From CAZFER01 sp964517495 (GTDB lineage: Bacteria; Hinthialibacterota; Hinthialibacteria; Hinthialibacterales; Hinthialibacteraceae), in NCBI GenBank assembly GCA_964517495.1, contig CAZFER010000088.1, forward strand, positions 1 to 23,480: 23,480 nt of DNA, given 5' to 3'. Position 1 is the stretch's first letter; each line of letters starts with the position of its first letter. Shown here in pieces: positions 1-8,600 of this stretch. Below the pieces are notes generated by a model that saw only the letters and a program-made list of their open reading frames with translations, made no database searches and had not been told where the DNA came from. The position numbers were made by a program, and so were the translations under genes.

Positions 1-69
1 CCGCCGAGCCGTTATACGTGGAAACGGCTCGGCGGGAGCCTCGCCCTCCCCTTTAACTTAATAACATTG
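1..69. repeat. Dispersed palindromic repeat, copy 1 (cut by window edge)
   Basis: Bases 1-13 and 23-35 are perfect inverted repeats (13-bp GC-rich stem, 9-base loop). They are followed by a shared tail ending at about base 69. The same unit recurs at 11705-11773 with about 65 of 69 positions identical; I see differences near unit positions 7, 20, 24 and 63. The left end probably continues outside the window. It lies just past the 3' end of the leftward DUF4956 gene, so it could act in transcript termination or 3'-end stability. That role is inference; the repeat itself is seen directly. Confidence 0.85.
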
Positions 70-130
70 CCCCTACGCTTACTTTTTCATTTGTGGATGT
101 TTTTCAGAGGCAATATCAATCAAGAATTTA

Positions 131-862
131 TCACTCCCTCTCCAATTCCCAATCAAAGCGTGTGTATTGAATGTCTTTCCCGCACCGTTCACGAATGATT
201 TGGGTCAAATCCTCGCTCTTAAACCTTCCTTTCGATGTAAACCGGCATCGAAAACGGCCCGTTCTTAACGCCGTTTTCATTTGGAGGATATGAAACTTGA
301 ATTCCTTGGCCGCCTGCTTGAACTCCTTCTCGACTCGGCTTGGATCGGTTGAATCCACCCGTAATGTCCAAATATATTTATAAGCACTGCCACTGAATTC
401 TAAAATATATAACAAAACATAAATGAAGCCGGTGATCGTTATCGCAAATTGATAAAATTGCAATCCACACGACATCCCCAATCCGATCAAAATAAATATG
501 ATCGATAAATCGACGGGATTGCGCATAGCTGTTCGATAGCGAACCAATCCCCCCAAACCGACCAATCCAAATGCCAATTCCAAACTTCCCCGGATTAATG
601 CAACCAGTGTCGCACCAGCCACACAAATGAGGATTTGAGTTTGCTTCAACTCTTTGTCATTGATCGGCCCACTTGCTTCAATCTGACGTTTGGGATGGAA
701 AGCAATCAGTGCCCCAAGGGCGGCCGCTACCGTCAAGGAGACCATAATATCCAAATAATTCAGATTTTCTACAAAATGTTGTGCATCATTCATGGATTGA
801 GCATCGGTAAAAGGATTGGGAACGACATTGCTCGCTGCAGTCGCAGATTCGATTAACGGCAT
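131..862 (-). CDS. DUF4956 family membrane protein
   Basis: Predicted inner-membrane protein of about 243 residues, numbered here from the ATG at 862. There are four hydrophobic helices, at roughly 37-55, 74-92, 117-131 and 136-153, then a charged soluble C-terminal domain of about 90 residues. The motif GLVGLGGLVRYRTAMRNP between helices 2 and 3 followed by an FILIGLGMSCG helix is the hallmark of DUF4956 proteins, whose biochemical function is not established. Some family members sit beside polyphosphate polymerase (VTC-type) genes; none is visible here. A longer reading from a TTG at 886 is possible, but the ATG at 862 follows a GGAAGTGAG stretch and is preferred. It begins 28-52 bases after the porin stop on the same strand, so the two are probably co-transcribed. 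Family call firm, role unknown. Confidence 0.8.
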   Translation of the reverse strand: MPLIESATAASNVVPNPFTDAQSMNDAQHFVENLNYLDIMVSLTVAAALGALIAFHPKRQIEASGPINDKELKQTQILICVAGATLVALIRGSLELAFGLVGLGGLVRYRTAMRNPVDLSIIFILIGLGMSCGLQFYQFAITITGFIYVLLYILEFSGSAYKYIWTLRVDSTDPSRVEKEFKQAAKEFKFHILQMKTALRTGRFRCRFTSKGRFKSEDLTQIIRERCGKDIQYTRFDWELERE

Positions 863-914
863 TTTACTCACTTCCAGACTTTCCAAATTTCATTCGTTAT
901 TCTTACCCAAATCT

Positions 915-2276
915 TTAAAATAACACTTCTAGTTGAAATAACATCTCGTTATCCTGAACATCGCTTCCCCCCGTATCTTCGTCATTCAATGCATATTCCG
1001 CACGAAATGTCACGTTTCGCGTCAATTCAGCAATAATGGCGAATAACCATTGTTTCCGGTCCCAGGTTAATGATCCCTCATTGGCAAAGGGGCGCTTCGC
1101 CAGGTTGTTGTCCAATTCACCATATCGAATTAATGGTCTTAACTCGTCAAGATATCTCAAGCCCTTAAATTCAAATTTTCGTGATACCACCGCATACCAG
1201 CCGGTACGCTCCAGATCACCATCCCTGCCCTTAATACCTTGCGCAAAGAAATCCCACTCTCCGATGTCGTATTCAACATTCACTCCCACCAAATCACGAT
1301 TGTTACTGCTTGAAAAACCATATCCAGGAACTTCATTTTGTAGAAACAACACATCATCGTCATCCAAGCCACCAGTTAATCCAAACACCATCACCTCAAT
1401 GTCACCATACGGATCAAAATCATACTCAACACCAACACCACCACTTACCTCTTTATCGCCATTCAAGTCAATCCGGCTTTCATCCACACCGATAGTCGGT
1501 GCTGAATCATCTTCACCCAGTGAACGGTCATCCAATTCCAATCCATTGGACACTGCAAGATAGGTATACAATAGGCCATACTCATTCTTTAAACTGATTC
1601 CCAAATCACGCGCCCGCCAAAAAGCGGTACCCGGAAGTGGGTACGTTTCCGTATGGCGTGATGGCCTGTAAATGGGTTTTTGCAACCCAACCCGCAATTC
1701 CGATGAAAGCGGCAAATCTTCAATATCAATATACGCTTCCACAATACGGCTGCCATCATTTTCATTCACAATATCGATATCAGAATGAAACCGAAAATCG
1801 TTTTTAAAGTCCGCATCAACGCTTAATCGAACCTCATCGATATGAAAACTGCCCCCCGGATTTTCTGGAAATGCTGACCGTAACAAGTCTTCATCCTCCC
1901 GTTTAAAATATTCAAATTGTAAACGGCCACCAAGTTGAAATTCCTCTTCCTCCATCGAAGGTATCCAATTGCTTGGCTCTTCTTCCTCCTCCTCCTCCTC
2001 TTTTACTTCTTCGGCTTCAACTTGTTCAATTTCAACCTTGTCTTTTGGTTTCTTTTTATCTTTCGCTTCTATACTTTCCAACGCTTCCAAACGGTTTTGC
2101 AATTGCTCGATCATTTCACGCAACTGTTGGTTTTCCTTTTCCAACTTGTCCAGCCGCGACTTTTGAGAATTATTTTCTTCCTGTCCCCATGCCTGGCCCA
2201 CCCCAAGCATCACCAACACACACCATCCAACTACCACATAAAAATGAAATTTCATCGGTCCTTTTGTTAGATTCAT
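915..2276 (-). CDS. OprO/OprP-like outer-membrane porin with coiled-coil and acidic N-terminal spacer
   Basis: Predicted outer-membrane beta-barrel of up to 453 residues. The order is: a signal peptide ending near AWG-QEE, a heptad-type coiled coil (about 38-70, e.g. LEKENQQLREMIEQLQNRLE), a Lys/Glu-rich linker with eight consecutive Glu, then a barrel-like region with amphipathic strands and a C-terminal end in LEVLF. The barrel start (FQLGGRLQFEYF) and DADFKNDFRFHSDIDIV resemble phosphate-selective porin O/P family proteins. The start is ambiguous: the ATG at 2276 has a G-rich stretch about 10 bases upstream, while the ATG at 2255 gives a cleaner signal peptide (MKFHFYVVVGW) with AAAGGA close by. 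Substrate cannot be inferred; phosphate, pyrophosphate or general anions are possible. It is the first gene of a probable two-gene unit with the DUF4956 gene. Confidence 0.78.
   Translation of the reverse strand: MNLTKGPMKFHFYVVVGWCVLVMLGVGQAWGQEENNSQKSRLDKLEKENQQLREMIEQLQNRLEALESIEAKDKKKPKDKVEIEQVEAEEVKEEEEEEEEPSNWIPSMEEEEFQLGGRLQFEYFKREDEDLLRSAFPENPGGSFHIDEVRLSVDADFKNDFRFHSDIDIVNENDGSRIVEAYIDIEDLPLSSELRVGLQKPIYRPSRHTETYPLPGTAFWRARDLGISLKNEYGLLYTYLAVSNGLELDDRSLGEDDSAPTIGVDESRIDLNGDKEVSGGVGVEYDFDPYGDIEVMVFGLTGGLDDDDVLFLQNEVPGYGFSSSNNRDLVGVNVEYDIGEWDFFAQGIKGRDGDLERTGWYAVVSRKFEFKGLRYLDELRPLIRYGELDNNLAKRPFANEGSLTWDRKQWLFAIIAELTRNVTFRAEYALNDEDTGGSDVQDNEMLFQLEVLF
1977..2000 (-). repeat. Eight-glutamate codon tract in the porin linker
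   Basis: Eight consecutive Glu codons (GAG five times, GAA twice, GAG once on the minus strand) form a trinucleotide microsatellite between the coiled coil and the barrel of the porin. Length changes would keep the reading frame and only lengthen or shorten the spacer. Confidence 0.85.
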
Positions 2277-2506
2277 TCCATTCAGCCCCCGCTAGATAAA
2301 ATAGCCAAACTTGCCTTTCTTCCTAATGAATTTCTAACACAATCTTAAAAAAAAATATTTCATTTATTTTTGCCAATCCACTAACATTCTTCCAATTAAG
2401 TATAAGTGACATTCCACAATCTGTCAGGTAGGATTAGGATTTTGTTAAAATAAATTATCAATGAGTAATTCTATCGGATGAAAACCAAGCAAAAACAACA
2501 CCATAA

Positions 2507-3727
2507 CTATTCTGTCGATTCAACCACACCGATTACGCATTTCAAATAACGTGATTCCGGCATGGAGGAAAGCACGGGATGATCCCTCGCCTGCCCTCGA
2601 ATTTGTAAAACTTTAATGACGGATCTTTCCCGTGTAGCCGCCCGCTGGAGCGTTTCAAGAAATTGAGATTCATTGACAGGATAAGAACAAGAACAACTAC
2701 ATAAGATACCCCGATTCTTCACACAATGAATCGCCTGCCGATTGATATCCTCATACCCACGCAAGGCCTGTTTTAATTGTTTCGGTGATTTCGCAAAGGC
2801 AGGGGGATCAACTACCACAATATCGAATTTTTGATTGGCTTTCCGTATATTCGATAGCCACTGAAATGCATCATCAGCAATACATTCCATCCGTGCATCG
2901 AAGTGATTGAGTTCCGCATTCCGCTTCGCCTGTTCAATCGCCTCTTTTGAACTATCCACCGCCCAGACATGCCTTGCCCCAGAAAGAAGCATCTTTAATG
3001 ACCATGCCCCGGTATAACTGAATAAATCCAACACATCCGCATCGCGTGCAAATTCGGAGAGAGCTTCCCGATTATCGGCTTGATCAAAGAAATGCCCTGT
3101 TTTTTGCCCCTCTTCAAAATTAATTTTTAATTGAACGCCATTTTCATCAATCACAACCTCGTTCCCCACTTCCCCATATACATTCTCTTTGTATAAATCC
3201 AAACCTTCCAATTTCCGCTTTTCATTGTCATTGCGTAAAAACACCGCATCGGGTTTCATTTCCGCTTTCAATGCATCAATAATCCTCTCTTTCATCCTTT
3301 CCATTCCTGCGCTAAGTATTTGCATCACATAAGCCGTGTCATAACGATCCATGATCAATCCAGGAATTCCGTCCGAATCGGCATAAACCAGGCGATACGC
3401 TTTTCGTTTGGGGTATACCCGCTGTCGAAGCATACTGGCAAACCGTATTTTTTCTGCAAACCAATCCACTGAACAAGGAACGTCTTTTTCATACCGCGAC
3501 AAAAGCCGCAAAGCAATTAAGCTGTGGGGATTGTATGTAGCATAGCCAACAAAATTATTCTTCTCATCCAAAACTCGCACCAATACCCCTGGCTGGGGAT
3601 GAGGTTTGGGGGGAACGATTTCATTGCTGAAAATCCAGGGATGTCCACTCTTCACTCGCCGCCCACAATGGGGTTTAATTTTTATGGTTAATTCAAAGTC
3701 AGAATTCATTTTATCATCCATCATCAA
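2507..3727 (-). CDS. rlmI: 23S rRNA (cytosine-5-)-methyltransferase, RlmI family
   Basis: SAM-dependent RNA methyltransferase of 406 residues, normal for RlmI (YccW), which makes m5C1962 in 23S rRNA in E. coli. An N-terminal PUA-like RNA-binding domain (about 12-85) is followed by the family signature GQKTGHFFDQADNR (208-221). Next come the SAM-binding motif DVLDLFSYTGAW (231-242), the motif IV DPPAF (307-311) and CSCSCSYP (343-350), which supplies the catalytic Cys region. The start is uncertain: three ATG codons stand in tandem, and another at residue 7 is preceded by GGATGA and may be the real start. It is divergent from bshC across 143 bases. The family call is strong; the exact target base is inferred from homology. 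Confidence 0.88.
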   Translation of the reverse strand: MMMDDKMNSDFELTIKIKPHCGRRVKSGHPWIFSNEIVPPKPHPQPGVLVRVLDEKNNFVGYATYNPHSLIALRLLSRYEKDVPCSVDWFAEKIRFASMLRQRVYPKRKAYRLVYADSDGIPGLIMDRYDTAYVMQILSAGMERMKERIIDALKAEMKPDAVFLRNDNEKRKLEGLDLYKENVYGEVGNEVVIDENGVQLKINFEEGQKTGHFFDQADNREALSEFARDADVLDLFSYTGAWSLKMLLSGARHVWAVDSSKEAIEQAKRNAELNHFDARMECIADDAFQWLSNIRKANQKFDIVVVDPPAFAKSPKQLKQALRGYEDINRQAIHCVKNRGILCSCSCSYPVNESQFLETLQRAATRERSVIKVLQIRGQARDHPVLSSMPESRYLKCVIGVVESTE

Positions 3728-3776
3728 GTCGATTTAAATTGATCCATCAAGCCACTTTTTCTGAAAGGTAAGCATT

Positions 3777-3830
3777 TTGAGCAATTACCAGTATTATTTG
3801 TTATAAATGAACATATCGTCAATAAGTCAA
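3777..3830. promoter_or_regulatory. Possible divergent sigma70-type promoters sharing a palindromic -10 (rlmI / bshC)
   Basis: On the plus strand, TTGAGC (3777-3782) is followed after 18 bases by TTATAA (3801-3806). On the minus strand, TTGACT (complement of 3825-3830) is followed after 18 bases by the same TTATAA, which is its own reverse complement. The boxes point outward to bshC and rlmI respectively. The layout fits the divergent genes, but short boxes in AT-rich DNA occur by chance and spacers of 18 are slightly long. Confidence 0.3.
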
Positions 3831-3870
3831 TATCATCCAGTATTCTTAAAAGGGAATTGAGTTTATAACT

Positions 3871-5508
3871 ATGCATATCATCACAAAATGGGATTCAATG
3901 GGATTTGCACAAAAAAATCAATACATTAATCATTTAAAAAATCCACCAGATGAATGCCCGGATTTTATTCCCCCCTCCTCCCATAATATTGATCAGGTCT
4001 TAAACCAAAGAAAAGAATATCTCCAATCCGCCATCAACCGGGAACAACTCGCTGATCATCTCCTCCAATCTCATCAACAACGCCATGCTCCCCAATCAAC
4101 GGTCAAAGCAATCGAATTCATTCACAATGAAAATTGCTTCTTTATTATCACCGGCCAGCAACCCGGGCTTTTAGGAGGCCCGCTCTTGGTATTTTATAAA
4201 ATCCTCCATGCCATTCATCTCGCTCGAAATCTGAGTCAAGCCCATAATATTCCTATTTTACCCGTATTCTGGAACGCTTCCGAAGATCATGATCCGAATG
4301 AAATCAATCAAATTCATTGGATATCCAAAGACAAAAACCTTACCCCCTTTGAATGGCCCCTGCCCACGGAACCATCACAACCTTATTTCACCATCCCCAT
4401 TTCCCAATGCCCATTGGATGAATTGATGAATCAAATAAAATCATCGATTCAATCCACTGGACATTCAGATTCAGTGTTCAACACAATCGATGCGTGTTTC
4501 CAAAAAGCTGAAACCTATCCTGATTTCTTCGATCAATTAATGTGGACCCTATTTGAAAACGACGGCCTGATCATCATTCGCCCTGAAGAATCCTTCTTAC
4601 GCGAACAATCCCGCGCAGTCATCCAACGTGAGATTGAAAATCCTCTATTAGCCTCTCAAAGTATTAACCAATTGAGCGAAAAAATTGAATCTGTTGGATT
4701 AACACCGCAAATCCACAAGCGCTCCGATCGAACCTCGTTTTTTCTCTTGCACAACAATGAACGCCTTCCCCTCTATACAACTGAACAAGGATTTAAAGAT
4801 CAACATGGAAATGTATACCCCAAAAAAGACTTGTTGGATAAAGCTAAACATCACTCCAACTTATTTTCCCCTTCCGCCATTTTGCGTCCTGTGATTCAGG
4901 ATGCCGTGTTGCCAACCGTCATGAGTGTGTTAGGCCCCAATGAGCTGGCGTATCACTTTTTGCTTGATGGGCTATATAATATTCACAATATCCCCCGGCC
5001 AGCTTTAGCCCCACGCTTTGGAGCAACACTTTTTGAAGTCCGGGATATGCGTCTTTTGGATAAATACGAACTCTCACCACACGATCTTCAACAAGATGCT
5101 AATGCGCTTTCCAAGAAGCTCTTAAAATCTCAACGCTGGGAAGCAACATCAACAAGTCGTGAACAAGCGGAACAAACTATCGAGGCATATTTTCAGGAGA
5201 TAAAAGAGCAAGCCCAAACCATTGATCCAACCATTATCAAAGTACTGGACAAAAACCTCAACAAGATCAAAAAAGAGATCAACAACTCCGATGATTTACT
5301 CATCCGCCGTGAGAATGAAAGAAATCAAGTGATCCTTAACCACATCCAAAATCTGCAAGCCCATCTGCTTCCCAATGGCACAGGACAGGAACGTATCCAC
5401 AATATTTTCACCTACCTGATCAAATACGGTTTTGATTTCCTCCATGACCTGAAATCCTCCACCCAATCCTTTCAGGAAGGATCACACCACTATATCCAAA
5501 TCCCATAA
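3871..5508 (+). CDS. bshC: Bacillithiol biosynthesis cysteine-adding enzyme BshC
   Basis: Cytoplasmic enzyme that catalyses the last step of bacillithiol synthesis, joining cysteine to GlcN-malate. The protein has 545 residues, close to the usual 520-550. Diagnostic motifs are ITGQQPGLLGGP (93-104), PVFWNASEDHDPNEIN (131-146), a central region with VLPTVMSVLGPNELAYH, and a C-terminal coiled coil ending in the typical LLPNGTGQERIHNIFTYLIKYG segment. It starts at an ATG preceded by AAAAGGGAATTGAG; an ATG at 3898 is an alternative. bshA and bshB, needed for the earlier steps, are not in the window. It is divergent from rlmI and followed after 125 bases by the giant cyclase/kinase gene on the same strand. 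Confidence 0.92.
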   Translation: MHIITKWDSMGFAQKNQYINHLKNPPDECPDFIPPSSHNIDQVLNQRKEYLQSAINREQLADHLLQSHQQRHAPQSTVKAIEFIHNENCFFIITGQQPGLLGGPLLVFYKILHAIHLARNLSQAHNIPILPVFWNASEDHDPNEINQIHWISKDKNLTPFEWPLPTEPSQPYFTIPISQCPLDELMNQIKSSIQSTGHSDSVFNTIDACFQKAETYPDFFDQLMWTLFENDGLIIIRPEESFLREQSRAVIQREIENPLLASQSINQLSEKIESVGLTPQIHKRSDRTSFFLLHNNERLPLYTTEQGFKDQHGNVYPKKDLLDKAKHHSNLFSPSAILRPVIQDAVLPTVMSVLGPNELAYHFLLDGLYNIHNIPRPALAPRFGATLFEVRDMRLLDKYELSPHDLQQDANALSKKLLKSQRWEATSTSREQAEQTIEAYFQEIKEQAQTIDPTIIKVLDKNLNKIKKEINNSDDLLIRRENERNQVILNHIQNLQAHLLPNGTGQERIHNIFTYLIKYGFDFLHDLKSSTQSFQEGSHHYIQIP

Positions 5509-5633
5509 AGACAAATAACCCAAAATTAATCAAAAAAAAAGCATTTTGAATCACAATTTTCTAAAGACACACCAATTGTTTTGCTATAAAATAGATTCGA
5601 GAGAATTATGGGATAGGAAATGGGAGTACTATC

Positions 5634-8600
5634 ATGGACTTGCAAATCACCAATCAACACCGCGCCCAGGTCGAGGATTTTCTCCAAAAGCACCGCACAG
5701 TTCTATTAAATCTCTTGTTCACCGATATCGTAGGATCAACAAAAATTAAACATGAACTGGGTGACCAAAAGGGTGTTCAACTTATCCAACAGCATCACTC
5801 AATCGTACGTGAAATCCTTGCTGATTTTCCAGAAGGAGAAGAGATTGATACGGCAGGTGATTCCTTCTTTATCGTTTTTGTTAAACCTTCTGATGCCGTC
5901 AAATTTTCACTTCTTTTACAATCCAGATTAAGAAATAATTTGAAAGAAACTCCTCTCCCTCTTCTTGATCGAATCGGGATTCATCTCGGTGAGGTTTTTG
6001 TTGAAGAGCGAGATGATATTCCAAAATCGAAAGATTTTTTTGGAATGCAGGTGGATACGGCAGCACGAGTCATGTCAACAGCGAATGGGAATCAAATCGT
6101 TATGACTCGATCAGTGTTTGACAATGCCAGGCAAGTGCTAAAGGGACAAGAATTGGCTGGCATAGGTGAATTGTCATGGGTAAACCATGGCCCTTATGTC
6201 CTCAAGGGAATTGAAGAACCCCTTGAGATATGTGAAGTGGGAGAAGAAGGGATCGCTCCCCTCTCTCCACCAGCTGATTCAGAAAGTGTATATCGTCACA
6301 TCTCACCTGACAGTGAACCCGTCCTTGGTTGGCGGCCTGCTTTAGGGCTGACTGTCCCAGGAACGGAATGGATACTTGAAGAAAAATTAGGGGAAGGCGG
6401 TTTTGGCGAAGTATGGAAAGCGCAACATCGCAAATTGAAGGAAAACCGCGTCTTCAAATTTTGTTTTCGCGCCGATCGTGTAAGAAGCCTCAAACGCGAA
6501 GTCACCCTTTTCCGTGTCCTAAAAGAACGGGTGGGTGAACATCCAAATATTGTACGCCTGCACGATGTCTTTTTCGATGAACCTCCCTATTACATCGTCA
6601 CAGAATATGTTGAAGGAAGGGATTTAATCTCCTGGTGCGAAAGGAATGGTGGAATCAATAACATCCCTCTCGAAACCCGCTTGGAAATCATCGCCCAGGC
6701 TGCCGAAGCACTGCAAGCAGCCCATGACGCGGGGATCATTCACCGCGACTTAAAACCTTCCAACATCCTCATCGATGGAGATGGAACCTCGCCAGAGAAA
6801 ATTAAAGTCAAACTCACCGATTTCGGCATTGGGCAAGTCGTTTCCGATCAAGTCATGGCGGGCATGACACAATTTGGCTTCACCCAAACCATCCTTGCAG
6901 ATGATCACAGTTCCCATTCCGGCACTCATTTGTACATGGCGCCAGAACTATTCGCCGGAAAACCCGCATCGATACGTTCTGATATTTATTCACTTGGTGT
7001 TGTCCTTTATCAAATGTATGTTGGCGATTTATCGCGCCCCTTATCAACCGAATGGGTGAAACATATTGAGGATCCATTGATTAAAGATGATTTAACCAAT
7101 TGCTTTTACGAATATCCTCAAGACCGTTTCCCCGCAGTCGGTCAACTCGCTCAGCGTCTCCACACATTAAACATTCGAAGAAAAGAACGGGCTGACCAAG
7201 AAGCCGCCAAACTGCGTGCTTTACGCCGCCGGAGGTTAACTATGGTGACAAGCATTCTATTAGGAATTATTACATTGCTTACCATTGCATTGGGCTATGG
7301 CCTGTGGCGTGAAAAAATTCAACGCCAAATCGCCGAACGCGAACAGTATTATTCAAATATTGGTTTTGCTGGTGAATGTATCAAAAACCTGCGATTCGAA
7401 CGTGCCCGTGAATTACTCTTAACATGCCCTCCACAATTCAAAAATTGGGAGTGGGGAAGATACCAATTGCTATGCAACCAAGACTTATTCACACTCAGTC
7501 ATCATTCCAACCCGGTTAGTTCCTTGGCAATCAGCCCCAATGGACAATATATCGTCACCGGTACCTCGGATGGAACGGCGAAAGTGTGGAACGCTGAGAA
7601 CGCCCAGGAAATCATGAGATTCAATAAACATTCCGATGACGAATATGTTACATCGGTGGCATTTAGCCCTGACGGCAAATTTATCATCTCTGCAGGTGGC
7701 AATGATGTTTATATTTGTAGTGTAGCTACAGGTCAAGTCGTTTTAAATTTAACGGGTGATTTTTCAACAATGACAATCAGGCCGGATGGTAAGCATATTG
7801 CTGTTGTAAATATGACGAGTAACGTTGAAACAGAAGGATTTATGGCAGGCCAAACGCTTTATCATGCAGAAAACACAGCGATTATTTATGAGATGGGAAC
7901 CGGGCAAGAAATATTCAAACTGGATGAACATATAAAACCAATTACCTCATTGGCCTACAGCCCTGATGGCAAATATCTCCTCACAGGGAGTAAAGATTCC
8001 ACAGCGAAAGTGTGGAACACCGATACCGGCCAGGCGATCCATAGCCTCGAAGGACACACCAATCAGGTTGTATTTGCTGCATTCAGCCCGGATGGGAAGC
8101 GTATTGTTACCGGAAGTAACGACAATACCGCAAAAATTTGGAACACAGAAACGGGCCAGGAAATAACAAGCCTCGATGGACACTATGGCCCCGTCATATA
8201 TGCTGCATTTAGCCCGAATGGAAAATTGATCGCTACAGGAAGCTTTGACAATACAGCGAAAATATGGAACTCCGGTACCGGACAAGAAATCTTCAGTCTC
8301 GAAGGGAATACTAACCCAGTCGGTTTTTTGGAATTCAACAAAAATGGTAAACGCCTCATATCCATAACAGGAATCGGAGAGGGCTCAGCAAAATTGTGGG
8401 ATGTTGAGACGGGCCAAGAGATCCGTGATTTCAAAATTACAGGTCATCACATGGATATTACATGTGCGTCATTCAATTCCAATGGTGAACTGATTGTCAC
8501 CGGAGGTTTTGACAAAACAGCAAAAATATGGGATGCCAAAACCGGAAATGAACTTCTCAACCTCGAAGGACATTCCGCTCTGATTCGCTATGCAGCATTC

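Noticed and set aside
1935..2299. Plus-strand frames rich in Ser, Leu or Phe opposite the porin start
   Set aside because: They are the antisense of the Glu-rich and coiled-coil part of the porin and have no supporting start signal.
5581..5612. TATAAA-containing stretch before the cyclase/kinase gene as a promoter
   Set aside because: A -10-like box is present but no acceptable -35 at 16-19 bases upstream; not strong enough to list.
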